Below are positions 41,092-52,598 of a stretch of 64,000 nt of DNA, one piece after another. Positions within the stretch are counted from its first letter, which is position 1. The number at the start of each line of letters is the position of its first letter. The position numbers were made by a program, and so were the translations under genes. Source of the DNA: Hyphomonas polymorpha PS728 (GTDB lineage Bacteria > Pseudomonadota > Alphaproteobacteria > Caulobacterales > Hyphomonadaceae); NCBI RefSeq assembly GCF_000685315.1, contig NZ_ARYM01000016.1:27373-91372 (forward strand), written 5' to 3'. The notes below the pieces were generated by a model. That model did no database searches. It worked only from the letters and a program-made list of their open reading frames with translations, and was not told the DNA's origin.

Positions 41092-42521
41092 GGGGCCAGA
41101 CCCGCAGCAGCATAGCTTGCCCAGCCACCTGTACCGAGTTCTCCGATGAAGATCATGAACACGACACCAGCCACCACGGCGCAAGCGATCACGGTACCAA
41201 GTACGGACACATCCACCCGCTCGAAAGCTTCCTTCGGCTCATCAAACCACATCACTTTCAGAAGCCGCAGATAGTATCCGAGCGAAACCACCGAGGCGAT
41301 GACGAGCACGATGGCCAGCGGAACAAGATCGGCATCCACGCCCGCACGCAGGACTTCGTATTTGCCGAAGAAACCTCCAAATGGCGGAAGCCCGGCGACG
41401 GAAAGAACGAGAACCGTCATCGCAATGGCAAAGACCGGCTGACGGCGCGCAAGCCCGCCAAGCTCCTGGATGCTCTCAACCATGCCGCCGCGGCGGCGCA
41501 TTGCCAGAACGCCGGCAAATAGACCAAGCGAAGAGACAACGTAGATCGTGGAGAAGGTGAGCAGCGCCGCCGCGCCAAGCGCCTGCCCCGCCGCCACCGC
41601 GACCAGTGCATAGCCGACATTGGCAATCGACGAATAGGCGAGCAGACGCTTGATGTTGGTTTGCGTCAGGCCACCGAGTGAACCGACAATCATCGAGAGA
41701 CCCGCCACGATTGCCACGATGAGCTGCCACTGATGGATCACACTGCCGAACAGCGTGAACATCACATTGGCGAAGACGACCAATGACGCAAATTTCGGCG
41801 CCGACGCGAAGAACGCAACGACCGGTGTGGGCGCACCTTCATAAACGTCCGGCGTCCAGACGTGCATAGGCGCAGCAGAGATCTTGAACGCCAAGCCGAC
41901 AATCATCAGCACCATGCCGAACATGGCGCCTACAGACTCCCCTGCCAGCGTCAGACCGTCAAAGGACGTCGTGCCCGTGAAGCCATAAACGAGGGACGCG
42001 CCGTAGAGCAGCATGCCAGAGGCAAGCGCGCCGAGAACAAAGTATTTGAGGCCTGCCTCGGATGACCGTGCGGAGTCCCGATGGAAGGCTGCGAGCACGT
42101 AGGATGAAAGGCTCAGCGTCTCGATACCCATATAGAGCGTCATCAGGTCGTTGGACGACAGGGTGATGCCCATACCGAGAGAGCCGAGAACCATCAGCAG
42201 CGGGTATTCGTAGCGGCTGATGCCGTGGCGCTTCAGGAAGCCCTCCGACACAAACACCGCAACGCCCGCCAGCGTGAAGCTGATAACCTTGGTGAAGTTC
42301 GTGAAGGTTGTCGTCTTGACCAGGCCATTGAACGCCTCGCCGCCCTGGAGGTGGATGGCGGACAGCACCGCCGCCCCGAACAGAACCAGCGCGCCCACCT
42401 TGTAGGAAAGGCTGTTGAAGCGCTCCCCGACAATGGCGCCGACCAGCACCAGTATAAGGCCGGACGCAGCGAGCCAGAGTTCGGGCGCGAGCGCCTGCAG
42501 GATGGATTGAGTGTCGAGCAT
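41088..42521 (-). CDS. nuoN: NADH-quinone oxidoreductase subunit N
   Basis: A 477-residue, roughly 14-helix antiporter-like subunit of complex [13 protein letters not shown] [42 protein letters not shown] and [15 protein letters not shown] carry the conserved proton-channel Glu and Lys residues. The ATG at 42521 (MLDTQSIL) is four bases after the nuoM stop; the upstream frame extension lies in nuoM. It is the last nuo gene. Confidence 0.96.
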   Translation of the reverse strand: MLDTQSILQALAPELWLAASGLILVLVGAIVGERFNSLSYKVGALVLFGAAVLSAIHLQGGEAFNGLVKTTTFTNFTKVISFTLAGVAVFVSEGFLKRHGISRYEYPLLMVLGSLGMGITLSSNDLMTLYMGIETLSLSSYVLAAFHRDSARSSEAGLKYFVLGALASGMLLYGASLVYGFTGTTSFDGLTLAGESVGAMFGMVLMIVGLAFKISAAPMHVWTPDVYEGAPTPVVAFFASAPKFASLVVFANVMFTLFGSVIHQWQLIVAIVAGLSMIVGSLGGLTQTNIKRLLAYSSIANVGYALVAVAAGQALGAAALLTFSTIYVVSSLGLFAGVLAMRRRGGMVESIQELGGLARRQPVFAIAMTVLVLSVAGLPPFGGFFGKYEVLRAGVDADLVPLAIVLVIASVVSLGYYLRLLKVMWFDEPKEAFERVDVSVLGTVIACAVVAGVVFMIFIGELGTGGWASYAAAGLAP

Positions 42522-42525
42522 CGGC

Positions 42526-44028
42526 TTACTGGCCTCCCGCCATGAGCGCGATGATGCGCGCGGTAGCACCACCGGTGACGGTGAAAATGAGGTTCGGAGC
42601 AATACCGAACAGGATCGTCAGCGCCGCGAGCGGGGCGATACAAACCCATTCGATCCGGTTCATGTCCTTGATATCCTCAAGGTGGGGATTGGTGATCTCG
42701 CCAAAGACTGTCCGGCGATACAGCGTCAGCATGTAGACGGCCGAGAAGATCACACCGAAGGCGGCGCCGAAGGCTGCCCAGGTTGCCGCCTGGAAGCCGC
42801 CGACCATGGTGAGGATTTCCCCCACAAAGCCGCTGGTGCCCGGAAGGCCGACATTGGCCATCGTGAACAGCATGAAGAAGCCGGCATAAATCGGCATGCG
42901 GCTGACGAGGCCGCCATAGGCAGCAATCTCGCGGGTATGCATCCGGTCATAGACCACGCCGACGATAAGGAAGAGCGCGCCGGAAATGAGGCCGTGGCTC
43001 AGCATCTGGAAGATGGCGCCCTGTATGCCCGTCTCATTGAATGCGAAGATACCGAGAGTGACGAAGCCCATGTGCGCGACAGAGGAGTAAGCAATCAGCT
43101 TCTTCATATCCGTCTGCCGCCAGGCGACGAGCGACGTGTAGATGATCGCCACAACGGCCAGAGCAAACATCATCGGCTGGAAAAACGCGCTCGCATCGGG
43201 GAACATCGGCAGCGAGAAGCGCAGCATGCCATAGCCGCCCATTTTCAACAGGACACCGGCAAGCACCACGGAGCCCGCCGTCGGCGCCTGAACGTGCGCA
43301 TCCGGCAGCCAGGTATGGACCGGCCACATGGGCAGTTTCACCGCGAAGGATGCGAGGAAGGCCAACCAGAGCCAAGTCTGAACGCTGGGATCAAAGGCGT
43401 ATTGCTCCAGCACTTCGAAGTCTGCCGAGCCTGCTGCCTGGATCATGTAGATTGCCGCCACGAGCAGAAGAAGCGAGCCGATCAGCGTATAGAGGAAGAA
43501 TTTGAAGGACGCATAAATACGGTCCTTCCCGCCCCAGATACCGATGATCAGGAACATCGGGATAAGGCCAGCTTCGAAGAAGATGTAGAACAGCACCAGA
43601 TCCAGCGCAGTGAAAACGCCGATCATGAATGTCTCAAGGACGAGGAAAGCGACCACATACTCGGTCACGCGCTTGTCGATCGAATTCCAGCTTGCCAGCA
43701 GGCAGATCGGCGTAAGGAACGTCGTGAGCAGGATCAGCGAAATCGACAGGCCATCGATGCCCAGCTTGTAGCTGATCGGGCCATACCAGGTATGCTGTTC
43801 GACCAGCTGGTAATCTGGCTGGGACGCGTCGAACGACACGAAAGCCGCCACCGACAGCACAAATGTCGCTGCCGAGATGATCAACGACGCCATGAGAATG
43901 GCGCGGTTCTGCCGGCCATCATCCGCGACCGCACGGCTGCCGGCCGTGGCCGCCCGCACAAGTACGATCAGCAGCGCCCCGATCAGAGGCAGGAATGTCG
44001 TTGCTGTGAGAATGGGGAAACCGCCCAT
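42526..44028 (-). CDS. nuoM: NADH-quinone oxidoreductase subunit M
   Basis: A 500-residue proton-pumping membrane subunit of complex [22 protein letters not shown] holds the conserved helix-5 Glu. [21 protein letters not shown] and [19 protein letters not shown] are the other channel motifs. The start at 44028 ([11 protein letters not shown]) overlaps the nuoL stop as TGATG; the open frame beyond is a shadow within nuoL. Confidence 0.96.
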   Translation of the reverse strand: MGGFPILTATTFLPLIGALLIVLVRAATAGSRAVADDGRQNRAILMASLIISAATFVLSVAAFVSFDASQPDYQLVEQHTWYGPISYKLGIDGLSISLILLTTFLTPICLLASWNSIDKRVTEYVVAFLVLETFMIGVFTALDLVLFYIFFEAGLIPMFLIIGIWGGKDRIYASFKFFLYTLIGSLLLLVAAIYMIQAAGSADFEVLEQYAFDPSVQTWLWLAFLASFAVKLPMWPVHTWLPDAHVQAPTAGSVVLAGVLLKMGGYGMLRFSLPMFPDASAFFQPMMFALAVVAIIYTSLVAWRQTDMKKLIAYSSVAHMGFVTLGIFAFNETGIQGAIFQMLSHGLISGALFLIVGVVYDRMHTREIAAYGGLVSRMPIYAGFFMLFTMANVGLPGTSGFVGEILTMVGGFQAATWAAFGAAFGVIFSAVYMLTLYRRTVFGEITNPHLEDIKDMNRIEWVCIAPLAALTILFGIAPNLIFTVTGGATARIIALMAGGQ

Positions 44029-46199
44029 CAGTTGGCCCCTCCGGCCCGCAGCCACAGGATCGCGCCAAAGACAATGGCGGCCCCGATGATCACGAACGCA
44101 TAGTGATAAAGATAACCTGTATGGAGTTTTGCGAGACGGCGGGCGCTGAAGCCGGCAAACCAGGCCACTCCATCCGGTCCGACGCCATCGATGATCTTCT
44201 TGTCTGCCTTCCAGAAAATGTTTCCGAGGAAGGCGGAACCGCGGACCAGCGTGGCCTGATAGATCTCGTCGAAATACCACTTGTTTGAGAACAGCGCATG
44301 AAGCGGTCCACCGCTGGCAGCAATCCGCGCGCCCACACCTCTGTTGAAGAAGTAGGTCATGCTCGCCAGCACGAAGCCGGCGATGGTAACCACCAGAGGC
44401 GCCCACAGAACCCATTCCGGTACATTGTGACGATCATGGAGAACATGGTTCTCTGCGGCGCGGTAGATTGCGCCAGCCCAGAACGCCTCGTTGTTGGCCT
44501 CCACGAAGGCATCATAGAAATAGAAGCCGGCGAAAATTGCACCCATGCTGAGCAAGCCCAGAGGGATGAGCATCACCATCGGGCTCTCATGCGGCGTGTG
44601 CGCATGATGATCGTCAGCAGGATGCTCCTCCCCTTTTACGTCTTCGCTCTCATGGGTGTCGTGATGCCCGTGATCGTGATGCTCGCCATGCTGCGTCAGT
44701 GGACCATGGAAGGTCATGTAGATCAGGCGCCAGGAATAGAAGCTCGTCAGGAATGCTGCCAGCAAACCGAACCAGAACGCCATCTGGCCAAACATCACCT
44801 GCGCGCTGCCACCTGCAAACGTGCTCTCGAGGATCGCATCCTTGGAGAAGAAGCCGGAGAAGCCGAGTTTTGTGTGCGGGATGCCGAGGCCGATGATGGC
44901 GATCGTGCCGATCATCATGGCGGCGTAGGTCAGCGGCATGAACTTCGCCAGGCCGCCCATCCGGCGCATGTCCTGCTCGTGGTGCATCCCGTGAATGACG
45001 GAGCCGGCACCAAGGAAGAGTAGCGCCTTGAAGAAGGCGTGCGTGAAGAGGTGGAACATCGCCGCTTCATACGCGCCAACGCCGGCCGCGAAGAACATGT
45101 AGCCCAGCTGCGAACAGGTTGAGTAGGCGATCACGCGCTTGATGTCGTTCTGAGCCATGCCCACCGTAGCGGCGTAGAGCGCCGTGACGGCTCCCACCAG
45201 CGTGATCATACCGGCCGCATAGAACGTGTATTCATAGATCGGCGAGACGAGGCAGACGAGGTAGACACCCGCCGTCACCATTGTTGCCGCGTGGATGAGC
45301 GCGGACACCGGTGTCGGGCCTTCCATGGCGTCCGGCAGCCAGACGTGCAGGAAGAACTGTGCCGACTTACCCATCGCGCCGATGAACAGCAGGATACCGA
45401 TGAGCTCGAGCGCATAAACGCGCTGGCCGAGGAAGGAGATGATAACTTCGCGGGCGGGCGCGGCTTCTGCAAACGCAACCGGCGTCACGATGACGTTGTT
45501 CCGGATCGCATCCAGTACCGGGCCGAACTCGACGCTGCCGAACACGAAGAATACAGCCATGATGCCGAGAGCAAGACCAAAGTCGCCCACGCGGTTGGTC
45601 ACGAAGGCCTTGATCGAGGCATCATTCGGCGCCTTCTTCGTGTACCAGAAGCCGATCAGCAGGTACGACGCGAGACCCACGCCTTCCCAGCCGAAGAACA
45701 GCTGGATGAAGTTATCGGCCACCACCAGCATGAGCATCATGAAGGTGAAGAGCGAGAGATAGGCAAAGAAGCGGGCCTTGTGCGGCTCTTCGCTCATATA
45801 CCCCCACGAATAGAGGTGAACGAGGCCGGAGACGCCCGTGATGACCGCCATCATGACAATGGACAGCGCATCCACCCGGATCGCCCAGTTAGCCTTGAAG
45901 TTGCCCACCTCGATCCACGGCATCAGCGTGATGATGTGCTGCTTCAGCGCCTGCGTACCATGCGCGGGGCCAGCGGTCAGGTAAGCGTCCAGCGCTGCGT
46001 GGGCTTCATGTCCGCCGACAAGGCCAAGGCCCGCCACATAGGCAAAGAGCTGGTAGAGCGACAGCGCGCCCGCAGTCAGCACCGTACCGGTGGTGACCAG
46101 CATGACGATCCGATCACCGATGATCTTGTGAAACAGACCGAACAGCGCCGCGATACCGGGCGCCAGAACGATGAAAAGGAGAAGGCTATCAGGAAGCAT
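44028..46199 (-). CDS. nuoL: NADH-quinone oxidoreductase subunit L (with His-rich loop)
   Basis: A 723-residue distal antiporter-like subunit of complex [47 protein letters not shown] and [19 protein letters not shown] are conserved channel motifs. The C-terminal amphipathic lateral helix and terminal membrane helix are present. Length is over 100 residues more than E. coli NuoL. Part of the excess is a loop at residues 504-537 crowded with His, Asp and Glu. Confidence 0.96.
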   Translation of the reverse strand: MLPDSLLLFIVLAPGIAALFGLFHKIIGDRIVMLVTTGTVLTAGALSLYQLFAYVAGLGLVGGHEAHAALDAYLTAGPAHGTQALKQHIITLMPWIEVGNFKANWAIRVDALSIVMMAVITGVSGLVHLYSWGYMSEEPHKARFFAYLSLFTFMMLMLVVADNFIQLFFGWEGVGLASYLLIGFWYTKKAPNDASIKAFVTNRVGDFGLALGIMAVFFVFGSVEFGPVLDAIRNNVIVTPVAFAEAAPAREVIISFLGQRVYALELIGILLFIGAMGKSAQFFLHVWLPDAMEGPTPVSALIHAATMVTAGVYLVCLVSPIYEYTFYAAGMITLVGAVTALYAATVGMAQNDIKRVIAYSTCSQLGYMFFAAGVGAYEAAMFHLFTHAFFKALLFLGAGSVIHGMHHEQDMRRMGGLAKFMPLTYAAMMIGTIAIIGLGIPHTKLGFSGFFSKDAILESTFAGGSAQVMFGQMAFWFGLLAAFLTSFYSWRLIYMTFHGPLTQHGEHHDHGHHDTHESEDVKGEEHPADDHHAHTPHESPMVMLIPLGLLSMGAIFAGFYFYDAFVEANNEAFWAGAIYRAAENHVLHDRHNVPEWVLWAPLVVTIAGFVLASMTYFFNRGVGARIAASGGPLHALFSNKWYFDEIYQATLVRGSAFLGNIFWKADKKIIDGVGPDGVAWFAGFSARRLAKLHTGYLYHYAFVIIGAAIVFGAILWLRAGGAN

Positions 46200-46206
46200 A
46201 CCCTTA

Positions 46207-46515
46207 TCAGCCCTTCATGAGGTCGACATTCTCAACCGAGATGTCGCGCCGGTTACGGAAATAGACGACCAGGATCGCAAGTCCCACGGCCGCTTCTGCT
46301 GCGGCAACCGTCAGCACGAGCATGGCAAAGATCTGCCCCTGGATCGTGCCGCTGAAGACCGAAAAGGCCACCAGGTTGATGTTCACGGAAAGCAGGATCA
46401 GCTCAATCGCCATCAGGATGACGATGATGTTCTTGCGGTTCACGAAGATGCCGACGACACCGATCGTGAAGAGTGCCGCAGACACCATTAGATAGTGAGG
46501 AAGTCCGAGTTCCAT
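46207..46515 (-). CDS. nuoK: NADH-quinone oxidoreductase subunit K
   Basis: A 102-residue three-helix complex I subunit. [18 protein letters not shown] and [22 protein letters not shown] include the two conserved membrane Glu residues on the proton path. The length is the family norm. It is spaced three bases from nuoJ and seven from nuoL. Confidence 0.96.
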   Translation of the reverse strand: MELGLPHYLMVSAALFTIGVVGIFVNRKNIIVILMAIELILLSVNINLVAFSVFSGTIQGQIFAMLVLTVAAAEAAVGLAILVVYFRNRRDISVENVDLMKG

Positions 46516-46518
46516 CTA

Positions 46519-47112
46519 TCAGATCCCCTGCCCTGGTGTTGGGTCCTTGAGCTCAATAGCGTCCGCGCGGCGACGGCCAGTCTGCTTGGCAATATCCTGA
46601 CGCTTGATGTGCGGCTTGTGGCGCAGCGTAAGAACAATAGCCCCGACCATCGCCACCAGCAGCACAATGCCAGCCAGCTGAAACAGCAGAATATAGTCAG
46701 TATACATCACATAGCCGATGGCTTCCGCGTTGGTGGGCGCATTCGGCGACGCATCCATATTGCCGGTGGGAACACTGCCGCCTGCGACAGAAACAAGCGC
46801 GAGCTCCGCCAGCAGAATGACCCCCACAAGCAGCGCAAACGGCCAATACCGGAGGGTTCCCTGCTTCATTTCGACGAAGTCGACGTCCAGCATCATCACG
46901 ACGAACAGGAACAACACGGCCACTGCGCCGACATAAACGACCACCAGCAGCATCGCGAGGAACTCGGCGCCAATCAGGACCAGAAGCCCCGCCGCCGAGA
47001 AGAACGTCAGAATGAGCCAGAGCACGGAGTGCACGGGATTTCGCGCTGCGATGACAAACATCGCCGCCAACACGACAACCGCCGCAATCAATGAGAAAGC
47101 GATCAACGCCAC
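46519..47112 (-). CDS. nuoJ: NADH-quinone oxidoreductase subunit J
   Basis: A 197-residue membrane subunit of complex I with five helices. FLAMLLVVVYVGAVAVLFLFVVMMLDVD is the conserved pi-bulge helix region. The start is GTG at 47112 (MALIAFSLIAA), the only start that keeps the first helix intact. A 70-base gap separates it from nuoI. Confidence 0.94.
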   Translation of the reverse strand: MALIAFSLIAAVVVLAAMFVIAARNPVHSVLWLILTFFSAAGLLVLIGAEFLAMLLVVVYVGAVAVLFLFVVMMLDVDFVEMKQGTLRYWPFALLVGVILLAELALVSVAGGSVPTGNMDASPNAPTNAEAIGYVMYTDYILLFQLAGIVLLVAMVGAIVLTLRHKPHIKRQDIAKQTGRRRADAIELKDPTPGQGI

Positions 47113-47182
47113 GGCTTGTTCGCCCCTTCCTGCTAAATGCCAGAACCTGACCGGCCCGGCCCTGCTTCAACCCAGCGCCGCC

Positions 47183-47668
47183 CTACCGGTACGGCGCATC
47201 CAATTCGAGATTCTTGGCGATCAGCCGTTCCCAGCGGTCGCCATTCGCCAATAGCCGTTCCTTGTCGTAGAACAGCTCTTCGCGTGTTTCAGTCGCAAAT
47301 TCAAAGTTCGGCCCTTCGACGATGGCGTCCACCGGGCAGGCTTCCTGACAGAAGCCGCAATAGATGCACTTCACCATGTCGATATCGTAGCGCGTCGTGC
47401 GGCGAGCGCCGTCTTCGCGGGGTTCAGCTTCAATGGTGATCGCCTGCGCCGGGCAGATTGCCTCGCAGAGTTTGCATGCGATGCAGCGCTCTTCCCCGCT
47501 GGGATAGCGGCGGAGGGCATGTTCCCCCCGGAAACGCGGCGAAAGCGGGTTCTTCTCGAAAGGATAGTTCACGGTCGCCTTACGGCGGAACATTTCCCGG
47601 ACTGCAATCCAGGACGCACCCAGAAAATCCGTCAGCAGAGCGCCGCGAAGAGTTTGCGCAAGGCTCAT
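47183..47668 (-). CDS. nuoI: NADH-quinone oxidoreductase subunit I
   Basis: A 161-residue ferredoxin-like subunit. [12 protein letters not shown] and [12 protein letters not shown] are the two CxxCxxCxxxCP sets that bind clusters N6a and N6b. The length and the [23 protein letters not shown] lead-in match the 8-kDa-type mitochondrial TYKY homologue. The start overlaps the nuoH stop (ATGA). Confidence 0.97.
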   Translation of the reverse strand: MSLAQTLRGALLTDFLGASWIAVREMFRRKATVNYPFEKNPLSPRFRGEHALRRYPSGEERCIACKLCEAICPAQAITIEAEPREDGARRTTRYDIDMVKCIYCGFCQEACPVDAIVEGPNFEFATETREELFYDKERLLANGDRWERLIAKNLELDAPYR

Positions 47669-48759
47669 GAGAGACCTCCCACGAATGTCACATAGCCGGC
47701 CACGAGGATCACCGCTGCCAGCGAAGTCGGCAGGAAGATTTTCCAGCCCAGACGCATCAGCTGGTCATAGCGGTACCGGGGCACGATGGCCTTCACCAGA
47801 GCGAACAGGAAGAAGCAGAACAGCACCTTCCCCATGAACCAGGCAAGGCCGGCGAGGCTGAGGAGAAGCGGCGGCAGGTTTGCCGTAAGCTCAGGCCCGA
47901 GGGCGATCGGGCCATGCCAGCCGCCAAGGAACAGGATCGTCATCATCGCGCACATCAGAACGATGTTGAGATATTCCCCCAGCATGAAGAGGAGGTACGG
48001 CGTCGAGCCATATTCGACCTGATAGCCCGCAACCAGTTCCGATTCAGCTTCCGGAAGGTCGAACGGCGGACGGTTGGTCTCTGCCAGCGCCGAAATGAAG
48101 AAGATCACGAACATCGGCAGCATGACGAGGATCAGCGGGAAATACTGGAAACTGAATACATGCCAGTTCTGAATACCGCCATCCTGGTTGTTGACGATGG
48201 TGGTGAGGTTCATCGAGCCGACCAGCAGGATCACCGTGACGATCACGAAACCGATGGAAACCTCATAGGACACCATCTGCGCTGCCGAACGGAGCGCGCC
48301 GAGGAACGGGTATTTGGAGTTCGATGCCCAGCCGCCCATGATGATGCCGTAGACACCCAGCGACGAGATCGCAAAGAGATAGAGGATACCAACGTTCAGG
48401 TTGGCGATAACCCAGCTGGTGCCCGTTTCGGTGCCGGGCGCCACGGGAATGGCCGCCCAGGTTACGAAGGCCAGCGTACAGGTTAGGATCGGCGCCATAA
48501 GGAACACGGCCTTGTTGGCGCCGGCCGGGATCACGATTTCCTTCAACAGGAACTTGCCAAAGTCCGCAAAGGACTGGAGCAAACCGAAGGGGCCGACCAC
48601 GTTCGGGCCCTTGCGCATCATCACACCTGCCCAGACCTTGCGGTCCAGGAGCAGAAGGAAGGCAATCGACAGAAGCAGCACCAGTGTGAACAGGCCAATC
48701 TGACCCAACACCAGCAGCGGCCCCCAGAGGCTGCCAAGAGACTCGATCGCGTTGCTCAT
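47665..48759 (-). CDS. nuoH: NADH-quinone oxidoreductase subunit H
   Basis: A 364-residue eight-helix subunit forming part of the quinone chamber. [36 protein letters not shown] and [27 protein letters not shown] are the signature segments, with Glu residues linking quinone binding to proton transfer. It follows nuoG with nine bases between. Confidence 0.97.
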   Translation of the reverse strand: MSNAIESLGSLWGPLLVLGQIGLFTLVLLLSIAFLLLLDRKVWAGVMMRKGPNVVGPFGLLQSFADFGKFLLKEIVIPAGANKAVFLMAPILTCTLAFVTWAAIPVAPGTETGTSWVIANLNVGILYLFAISSLGVYGIIMGGWASNSKYPFLGALRSAAQMVSYEVSIGFVIVTVILLVGSMNLTTIVNNQDGGIQNWHVFSFQYFPLILVMLPMFVIFFISALAETNRPPFDLPEAESELVAGYQVEYGSTPYLLFMLGEYLNIVLMCAMMTILFLGGWHGPIALGPELTANLPPLLLSLAGLAWFMGKVLFCFFLFALVKAIVPRYRYDQLMRLGWKIFLPTSLAAVILVAGYVTFVGGLS

Positions 48760-48768
48760 GGCGCCGCC

Positions 48769-50868
48769 CTACTCTGCCGCTACCGGAGTGTCTAGGCGGC
48801 TTGCCAGCGCAGAACACTCGGCCATTGTCTTGGATGCCCGTGCAATCGGGTTGGTGAGGTAGAAATCCACAATTGCAGATCTGAAGGGCGCGCTGCTGAG
48901 GCTGCCAGAGGCTTCCGCCACCGGCTGCGAAAGCGCCCCCACGCCGCGTGCGCCAGGGGCGTAGCCGCGGCCGGAGAACGCAGTGTTTTCGCCTTCTTTG
49001 CCGCGCAGGAGCGCGCGGAGCTGGTCTGCTGTGTCATAAGGAAGCGGCTTTCCGCAAACCGCTGAAAGGGCGCGGAAAATTGCCCAGCCTTCCCGCGCCT
49101 CGCCTTTCGGCTGGACGGCGCGCGTGGTCATCTGGACCCGGCCTTCGGTGTTTACGTAAGTGGCGGTCATTTCGGTATAGGCAGCGCTGGGCAGGACGAT
49201 GTCTGCCCGGCTTGCCCCGGCATCGCCATGGGAACCGACATAAATAACCTTGGAATTTCCAAGCTTTGACAGGTCCACCTCGTCAGCGCCGAGGAGGACG
49301 ACCGTGGAAAGGCCGCCGCCCAGGATTTCGGCGGTTGCGAGGCCGCCTTCGGCCGGCACGAAGCCGACATCCAATGCACCCACACGGCCAGCCGCGGTAT
49401 GAAGCACGCCAAAACCGGCCCATTCTTCGGACACTGCACCGACAGTCTGGGACAGTTTATGGACAATTTCGGACAGTTTAAGACCATCCTCGCGACAAAG
49501 CGCGCCCTCCCCGACCACAATCATCGGACGCTTGGCATCCTTCAGGACCTGGAAGAAATCACTTGAGGCAAGCTGGTCGAGATCGGCCGCGCTGGTCCCG
49601 AGATGCTCATAGGGATAGGTCAGATCGACAGCCTCGCCGATGAGGCCGATCTTGAGATTGCCCCAGAGCCAGGATTTGCGGATGCGGGCGTTCCAGACGG
49701 CAGCCTCAACGCGCGGGTTGGCGCCGATCAGCAGCAGGGCGTCGGCCTCTTCGATACCCATCAGGGTGGGATTGAAAAGGTAGTGCTCGCGCACGCCCGA
49801 AGTGCCGTACTGGGCACCTGCCGGGCGGCAATCCGTATTCTTCACGCCGAGGCTGCGAAAGAGGTCCAGCGCGGCCTTGGCCTGCTCGACCTCGATCAGG
49901 TCTCCGGCGACCACGCCGATCTTGTCGGCGCCGACCGAGAGAGCCGCTTTCACGGCTTCAAAGGCCTCACCCCATGTCGCGGCGCGCAGCTTGCCGTTCT
50001 CGCGGATATAGGGGCGATCAAGGCGCTGACGGCCGAGACCATCCCAGACGAAGCGCGACTTGTCCGACAGCCACTCCTCATTCACCTCTTCGTTGAGCTC
50101 CGGCATGATGCGCATCACGGCATCGCCCTTGGCATCAACGCGGATGGCGGCGCCCATGGCGTCCATCACATCTATGGAAGAGGTTTTGCGCAGCTCCCAC
50201 GGGCGCGCATTGAAGGCGTAAGGCTTGGACGTCAGCGCGCCGACAGGGCACAGGTCGATGACGTTGCCCGAGAGCTCAGATGTCAGCGATTTTTCCAGAT
50301 AGGTCGTGATCTCGGCATTCTCGCCGCGGCTGATCATGCCCATCTCTTCGACGCCGGCGACTTCTGCCACGAAGCGGACGCAGCGCGTGCACTGGATACA
50401 CCGGGTCATGATCGTCTTGACCAGCGGGCCCATGTATTTGTCTTCGACAGCGCGCTTGTTCTCATCATAGCGCGAGGTTGAGCGGCCATAGGCCACCGCC
50501 TGGTCCTGAAGGTCGCATTCGCCGCCCTGGTCACAGATCGGACAATCGAGCGGGTGATTGATGAGCAGGAACTCCATCACCCCGTTGCGGGCCTTTTCGA
50601 CATAGGCACCGCCGGTGCGCACGATGGGCGCAGAGCCATCCCGGTTCGGGCGCATGTCGCCAACGATCTGGGCGCAGGAGGCGATCGGCTTGGGCGCCCC
50701 TTCCCACTCGACGAGGCACATGCGGCAGTTACCGGCGACCGACAGGCGCTCATGATAGCAGAAGCGCGGGATCTCGGCGCCCGCTTCCTCACACGCTTGC
50801 ATCAGCGTGTAGTGCTTGGGCACTTCGATTTCCTGGCCGTCGATGTTCAGCTTGAAAGTGTCGGACAT
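48769..50868 (-). CDS. nuoG: NADH-quinone oxidoreductase subunit G
   Basis: A 699-residue iron-sulfur subunit of the peripheral arm. The N-terminal 2Fe-2S ferredoxin domain has CYHERLSVAGNCRMC. HPLDCPICDQGGECDLQD binds the His/Cys 4Fe-4S cluster, and CIQCTRCVRF with VIDLCPVGAL binds the next. The rest is a molybdopterin-oxidoreductase-like domain. The length is that of alphaproteobacterial and mitochondrial forms, shorter than E. coli NuoG (~900). Confidence 0.97.
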   Translation of the reverse strand: MSDTFKLNIDGQEIEVPKHYTLMQACEEAGAEIPRFCYHERLSVAGNCRMCLVEWEGAPKPIASCAQIVGDMRPNRDGSAPIVRTGGAYVEKARNGVMEFLLINHPLDCPICDQGGECDLQDQAVAYGRSTSRYDENKRAVEDKYMGPLVKTIMTRCIQCTRCVRFVAEVAGVEEMGMISRGENAEITTYLEKSLTSELSGNVIDLCPVGALTSKPYAFNARPWELRKTSSIDVMDAMGAAIRVDAKGDAVMRIMPELNEEVNEEWLSDKSRFVWDGLGRQRLDRPYIRENGKLRAATWGEAFEAVKAALSVGADKIGVVAGDLIEVEQAKAALDLFRSLGVKNTDCRPAGAQYGTSGVREHYLFNPTLMGIEEADALLLIGANPRVEAAVWNARIRKSWLWGNLKIGLIGEAVDLTYPYEHLGTSAADLDQLASSDFFQVLKDAKRPMIVVGEGALCREDGLKLSEIVHKLSQTVGAVSEEWAGFGVLHTAAGRVGALDVGFVPAEGGLATAEILGGGLSTVVLLGADEVDLSKLGNSKVIYVGSHGDAGASRADIVLPSAAYTEMTATYVNTEGRVQMTTRAVQPKGEAREGWAIFRALSAVCGKPLPYDTADQLRALLRGKEGENTAFSGRGYAPGARGVGALSQPVAEASGSLSSAPFRSAIVDFYLTNPIARASKTMAECSALASRLDTPVAAE

Positions 50869-50874
50869 GGGACT

Positions 50875-51273
50875 TCAGAACTCTTCGGAAGGATTGATGC
50901 GGGGCTTGCCAGGGTTGTCGATGGCGTTGAGGCCAATGGCGAAGCGGGAGAAGATGAACTGGGCGGCAAGCGCGCCCAGGACCAGCAGATTGAAAGGCAG
51001 CGCATATTCAATCATGCCGTAGAAAAACAGGCCGGCGCTGACGATGGCGAGCACCATGACACCCCAGAGCGCCTTGACGTAGAAGATAGCCATCAGCGCA
51101 AGGACGGCGGAAAGCAACGAAGCACCGGCAACAGCCATCACGAAAAGCCGCTGGCTTTCAACCACGCCGCCATTGCGCGGCATCACATAGCCAAGCGCAA
51201 TCGCCACAACCCCGTGAAGGGTGGCCAGCGACAGGCACCAGGATACGATCAGGATGGCGCGGGTGAGGCTCAC
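50875..51273 (-). CDS. Uncharacterised four-helix membrane protein within the nuo operon
   Basis: A 132-residue protein with four predicted membrane helices (roughly residues 5-28, 43-65, 67-88 and 92-112) and a short soluble tail ending NPGKPRINPSEEF. I recognise no family. It sits between nuoF (14 bases) and nuoG (six bases) on the same strand, so it must be co-transcribed with complex I. The start is GTG at 51273 (MSLTRAILIV). It could be an assembly or accessory factor, but that rests only on context. Confidence 0.75.
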   Translation of the reverse strand: MSLTRAILIVSWCLSLATLHGVVAIALGYVMPRNGGVVESQRLFVMAVAGASLLSAVLALMAIFYVKALWGVMVLAIVSAGLFFYGMIEYALPFNLLVLGALAAQFIFSRFAIGLNAIDNPGKPRINPSEEF

Positions 51274-51287
51274 TTGCCAATTCTTCC

Positions 51288-52595
51288 TTACTCTGCAGCC
51301 GTGACCACGGCGCCCTGCACCATCGCGCGCGGCAAACGATACTGGGTGATGCGTTCTTCGATTTCGTGACGGAAGTGCCGGATCAGGCCCTGGATCGGCC
51401 AGGCAGCGGCATCACCAAGGGCGCAGATCGTGTGCCCTTCGACCTGTTTGGTAACGTCCAGCAGCGTGTCGATCTCGTCATGCTCGGCTTCGCCGCGCAC
51501 CATGCGCTCCAGCACGCGCCACATCCAGCCCGTGCCTTCACGGCACGGCGTACACTGACCACAGCTTTCATGCTTGTAGAAGTAAGCGAGGCGGGCGATC
51601 GCCTTGATCAGATCGGTCTGCTTGTCCATGACGATCACAGCCGCCGTGCCGAGGCCGGACTTCAGATCACGGAGCGTGTCGAAATCCATATAGGCGTCCA
51701 TGATCTGCTCTGCCGGTACCATCGGCACCGAGGAGCCGCCCGGGATCACGGCCTTGAGATTGTCCCAGCCGCCACGAATGCCCCCGCAATGGGTTTCGAT
51801 CAGCTCACGGAAGGTGATCGACATCTCTTCTTCGACATTGCACGGCTTGTTCACATGGCCGGAGATGCAGAACAGCTTGGTGCCCGCATTGTTGGGGCGG
51901 CCGAAACCGGCAAACCACTGCGCACCGCGGCGCAAGATTGTTGGTGCGACAGCGATGGACTCAACGTTATTCACCGTGGTTGGGCAGCCATAGAGACCTG
52001 CATTCGCCGGGAATGGCGGCTTCAGGCGTGGTTGGCCCTTCTTGCCTTCAAGGCTTTCGAGCAGCGCGGTTTCCTCGCCGCAGATGTAGGCGCCAGCGCC
52101 GTGGTGAACATAGAGGTCAAAATCCCAGCCGTTCACATTGTCCTTGCCGATCAGCTTCGCCTCATAGGCTTCCTTGACGGCTTTCTCGAGCGCATGACGC
52201 TCGTTGATATATTCGCCGCGAATATAGACATAGCATTTGTGGGCGCGCATCGCGCGGCTGGCCACCATGCAGCCTTCGATCAGCAGATGCGGATCGTGGC
52301 GGAGGATTTCACGGTCCTTGCACGTACCGGGTTCGGACTCGTCGGCGTTCACGACAAGATAATGCGGACGGTCGCGCACTTCTTTCGGCATGAAGGTCCA
52401 TTTCAGACCGGTCGGGAAGCCGGCGCCGCCGCGGCCACGCAGGCCTGACGCCTTGATCTGGTCGCAGATCCAGTCCGGCCCCATGGCGAGCATTTCGCGC
52501 GTCAGGTGCCAGGCGCCGCGCTGCTTGGCGGCTTCCAGGCCCGGCGAATGCAGGCCGTAGAGGTTTGTGAAGATGCGGTCCTTGTCCTGCAACAT
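51288..52595 (-). CDS. nuoF: NADH-quinone oxidoreductase subunit F
   Basis: A 435-residue NADH- and FMN-binding subunit, the electron entry point. [16 protein letters not shown] is the NADH/FMN motif, and [19 protein letters not shown] the second nucleotide motif. [15 protein letters not shown] plus the later [13 protein letters not shown]ys bind cluster N3. The stop is 14 bases before the four-helix gene and the start three bases after nuoE. Confidence 0.97.
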   Translation of the reverse strand: MLQDKDRIFTNLYGLHSPGLEAAKQRGAWHLTREMLAMGPDWICDQIKASGLRGRGGAGFPTGLKWTFMPKEVRDRPHYLVVNADESEPGTCKDREILRHDPHLLIEGCMVASRAMRAHKCYVYIRGEYINERHALEKAVKEAYEAKLIGKDNVNGWDFDLYVHHGAGAYICGEETALLESLEGKKGQPRLKPPFPANAGLYGCPTTVNNVESIAVAPTILRRGAQWFAGFGRPNNAGTKLFCISGHVNKPCNVEEEMSITFRELIETHCGGIRGGWDNLKAVIPGGSSVPMVPAEQIMDAYMDFDTLRDLKSGLGTAAVIVMDKQTDLIKAIARLAYFYKHESCGQCTPCREGTGWMWRVLERMVRGEAEHDEIDTLLDVTKQVEGHTICALGDAAAWPIQGLIRHFRHEIEERITQYRLPRAMVQGAVVTAAE

Positions 52596-52598
52596 GGC

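Noticed and set aside
42511..44103. 530-codon plus-strand open frame across nuoM
   Set aside because: Its charged, low-complexity translation is what the reverse complement of hydrophobic membrane-protein codons gives; nuoM is clear on the other strand.
49440..49485. Repeated GGACAGTTT-like units in nuoG
   Set aside because: They encode a repeating L-S-x-I/V-V-x-K pattern in NuoG and are explained by the protein, not by a DNA repeat element.
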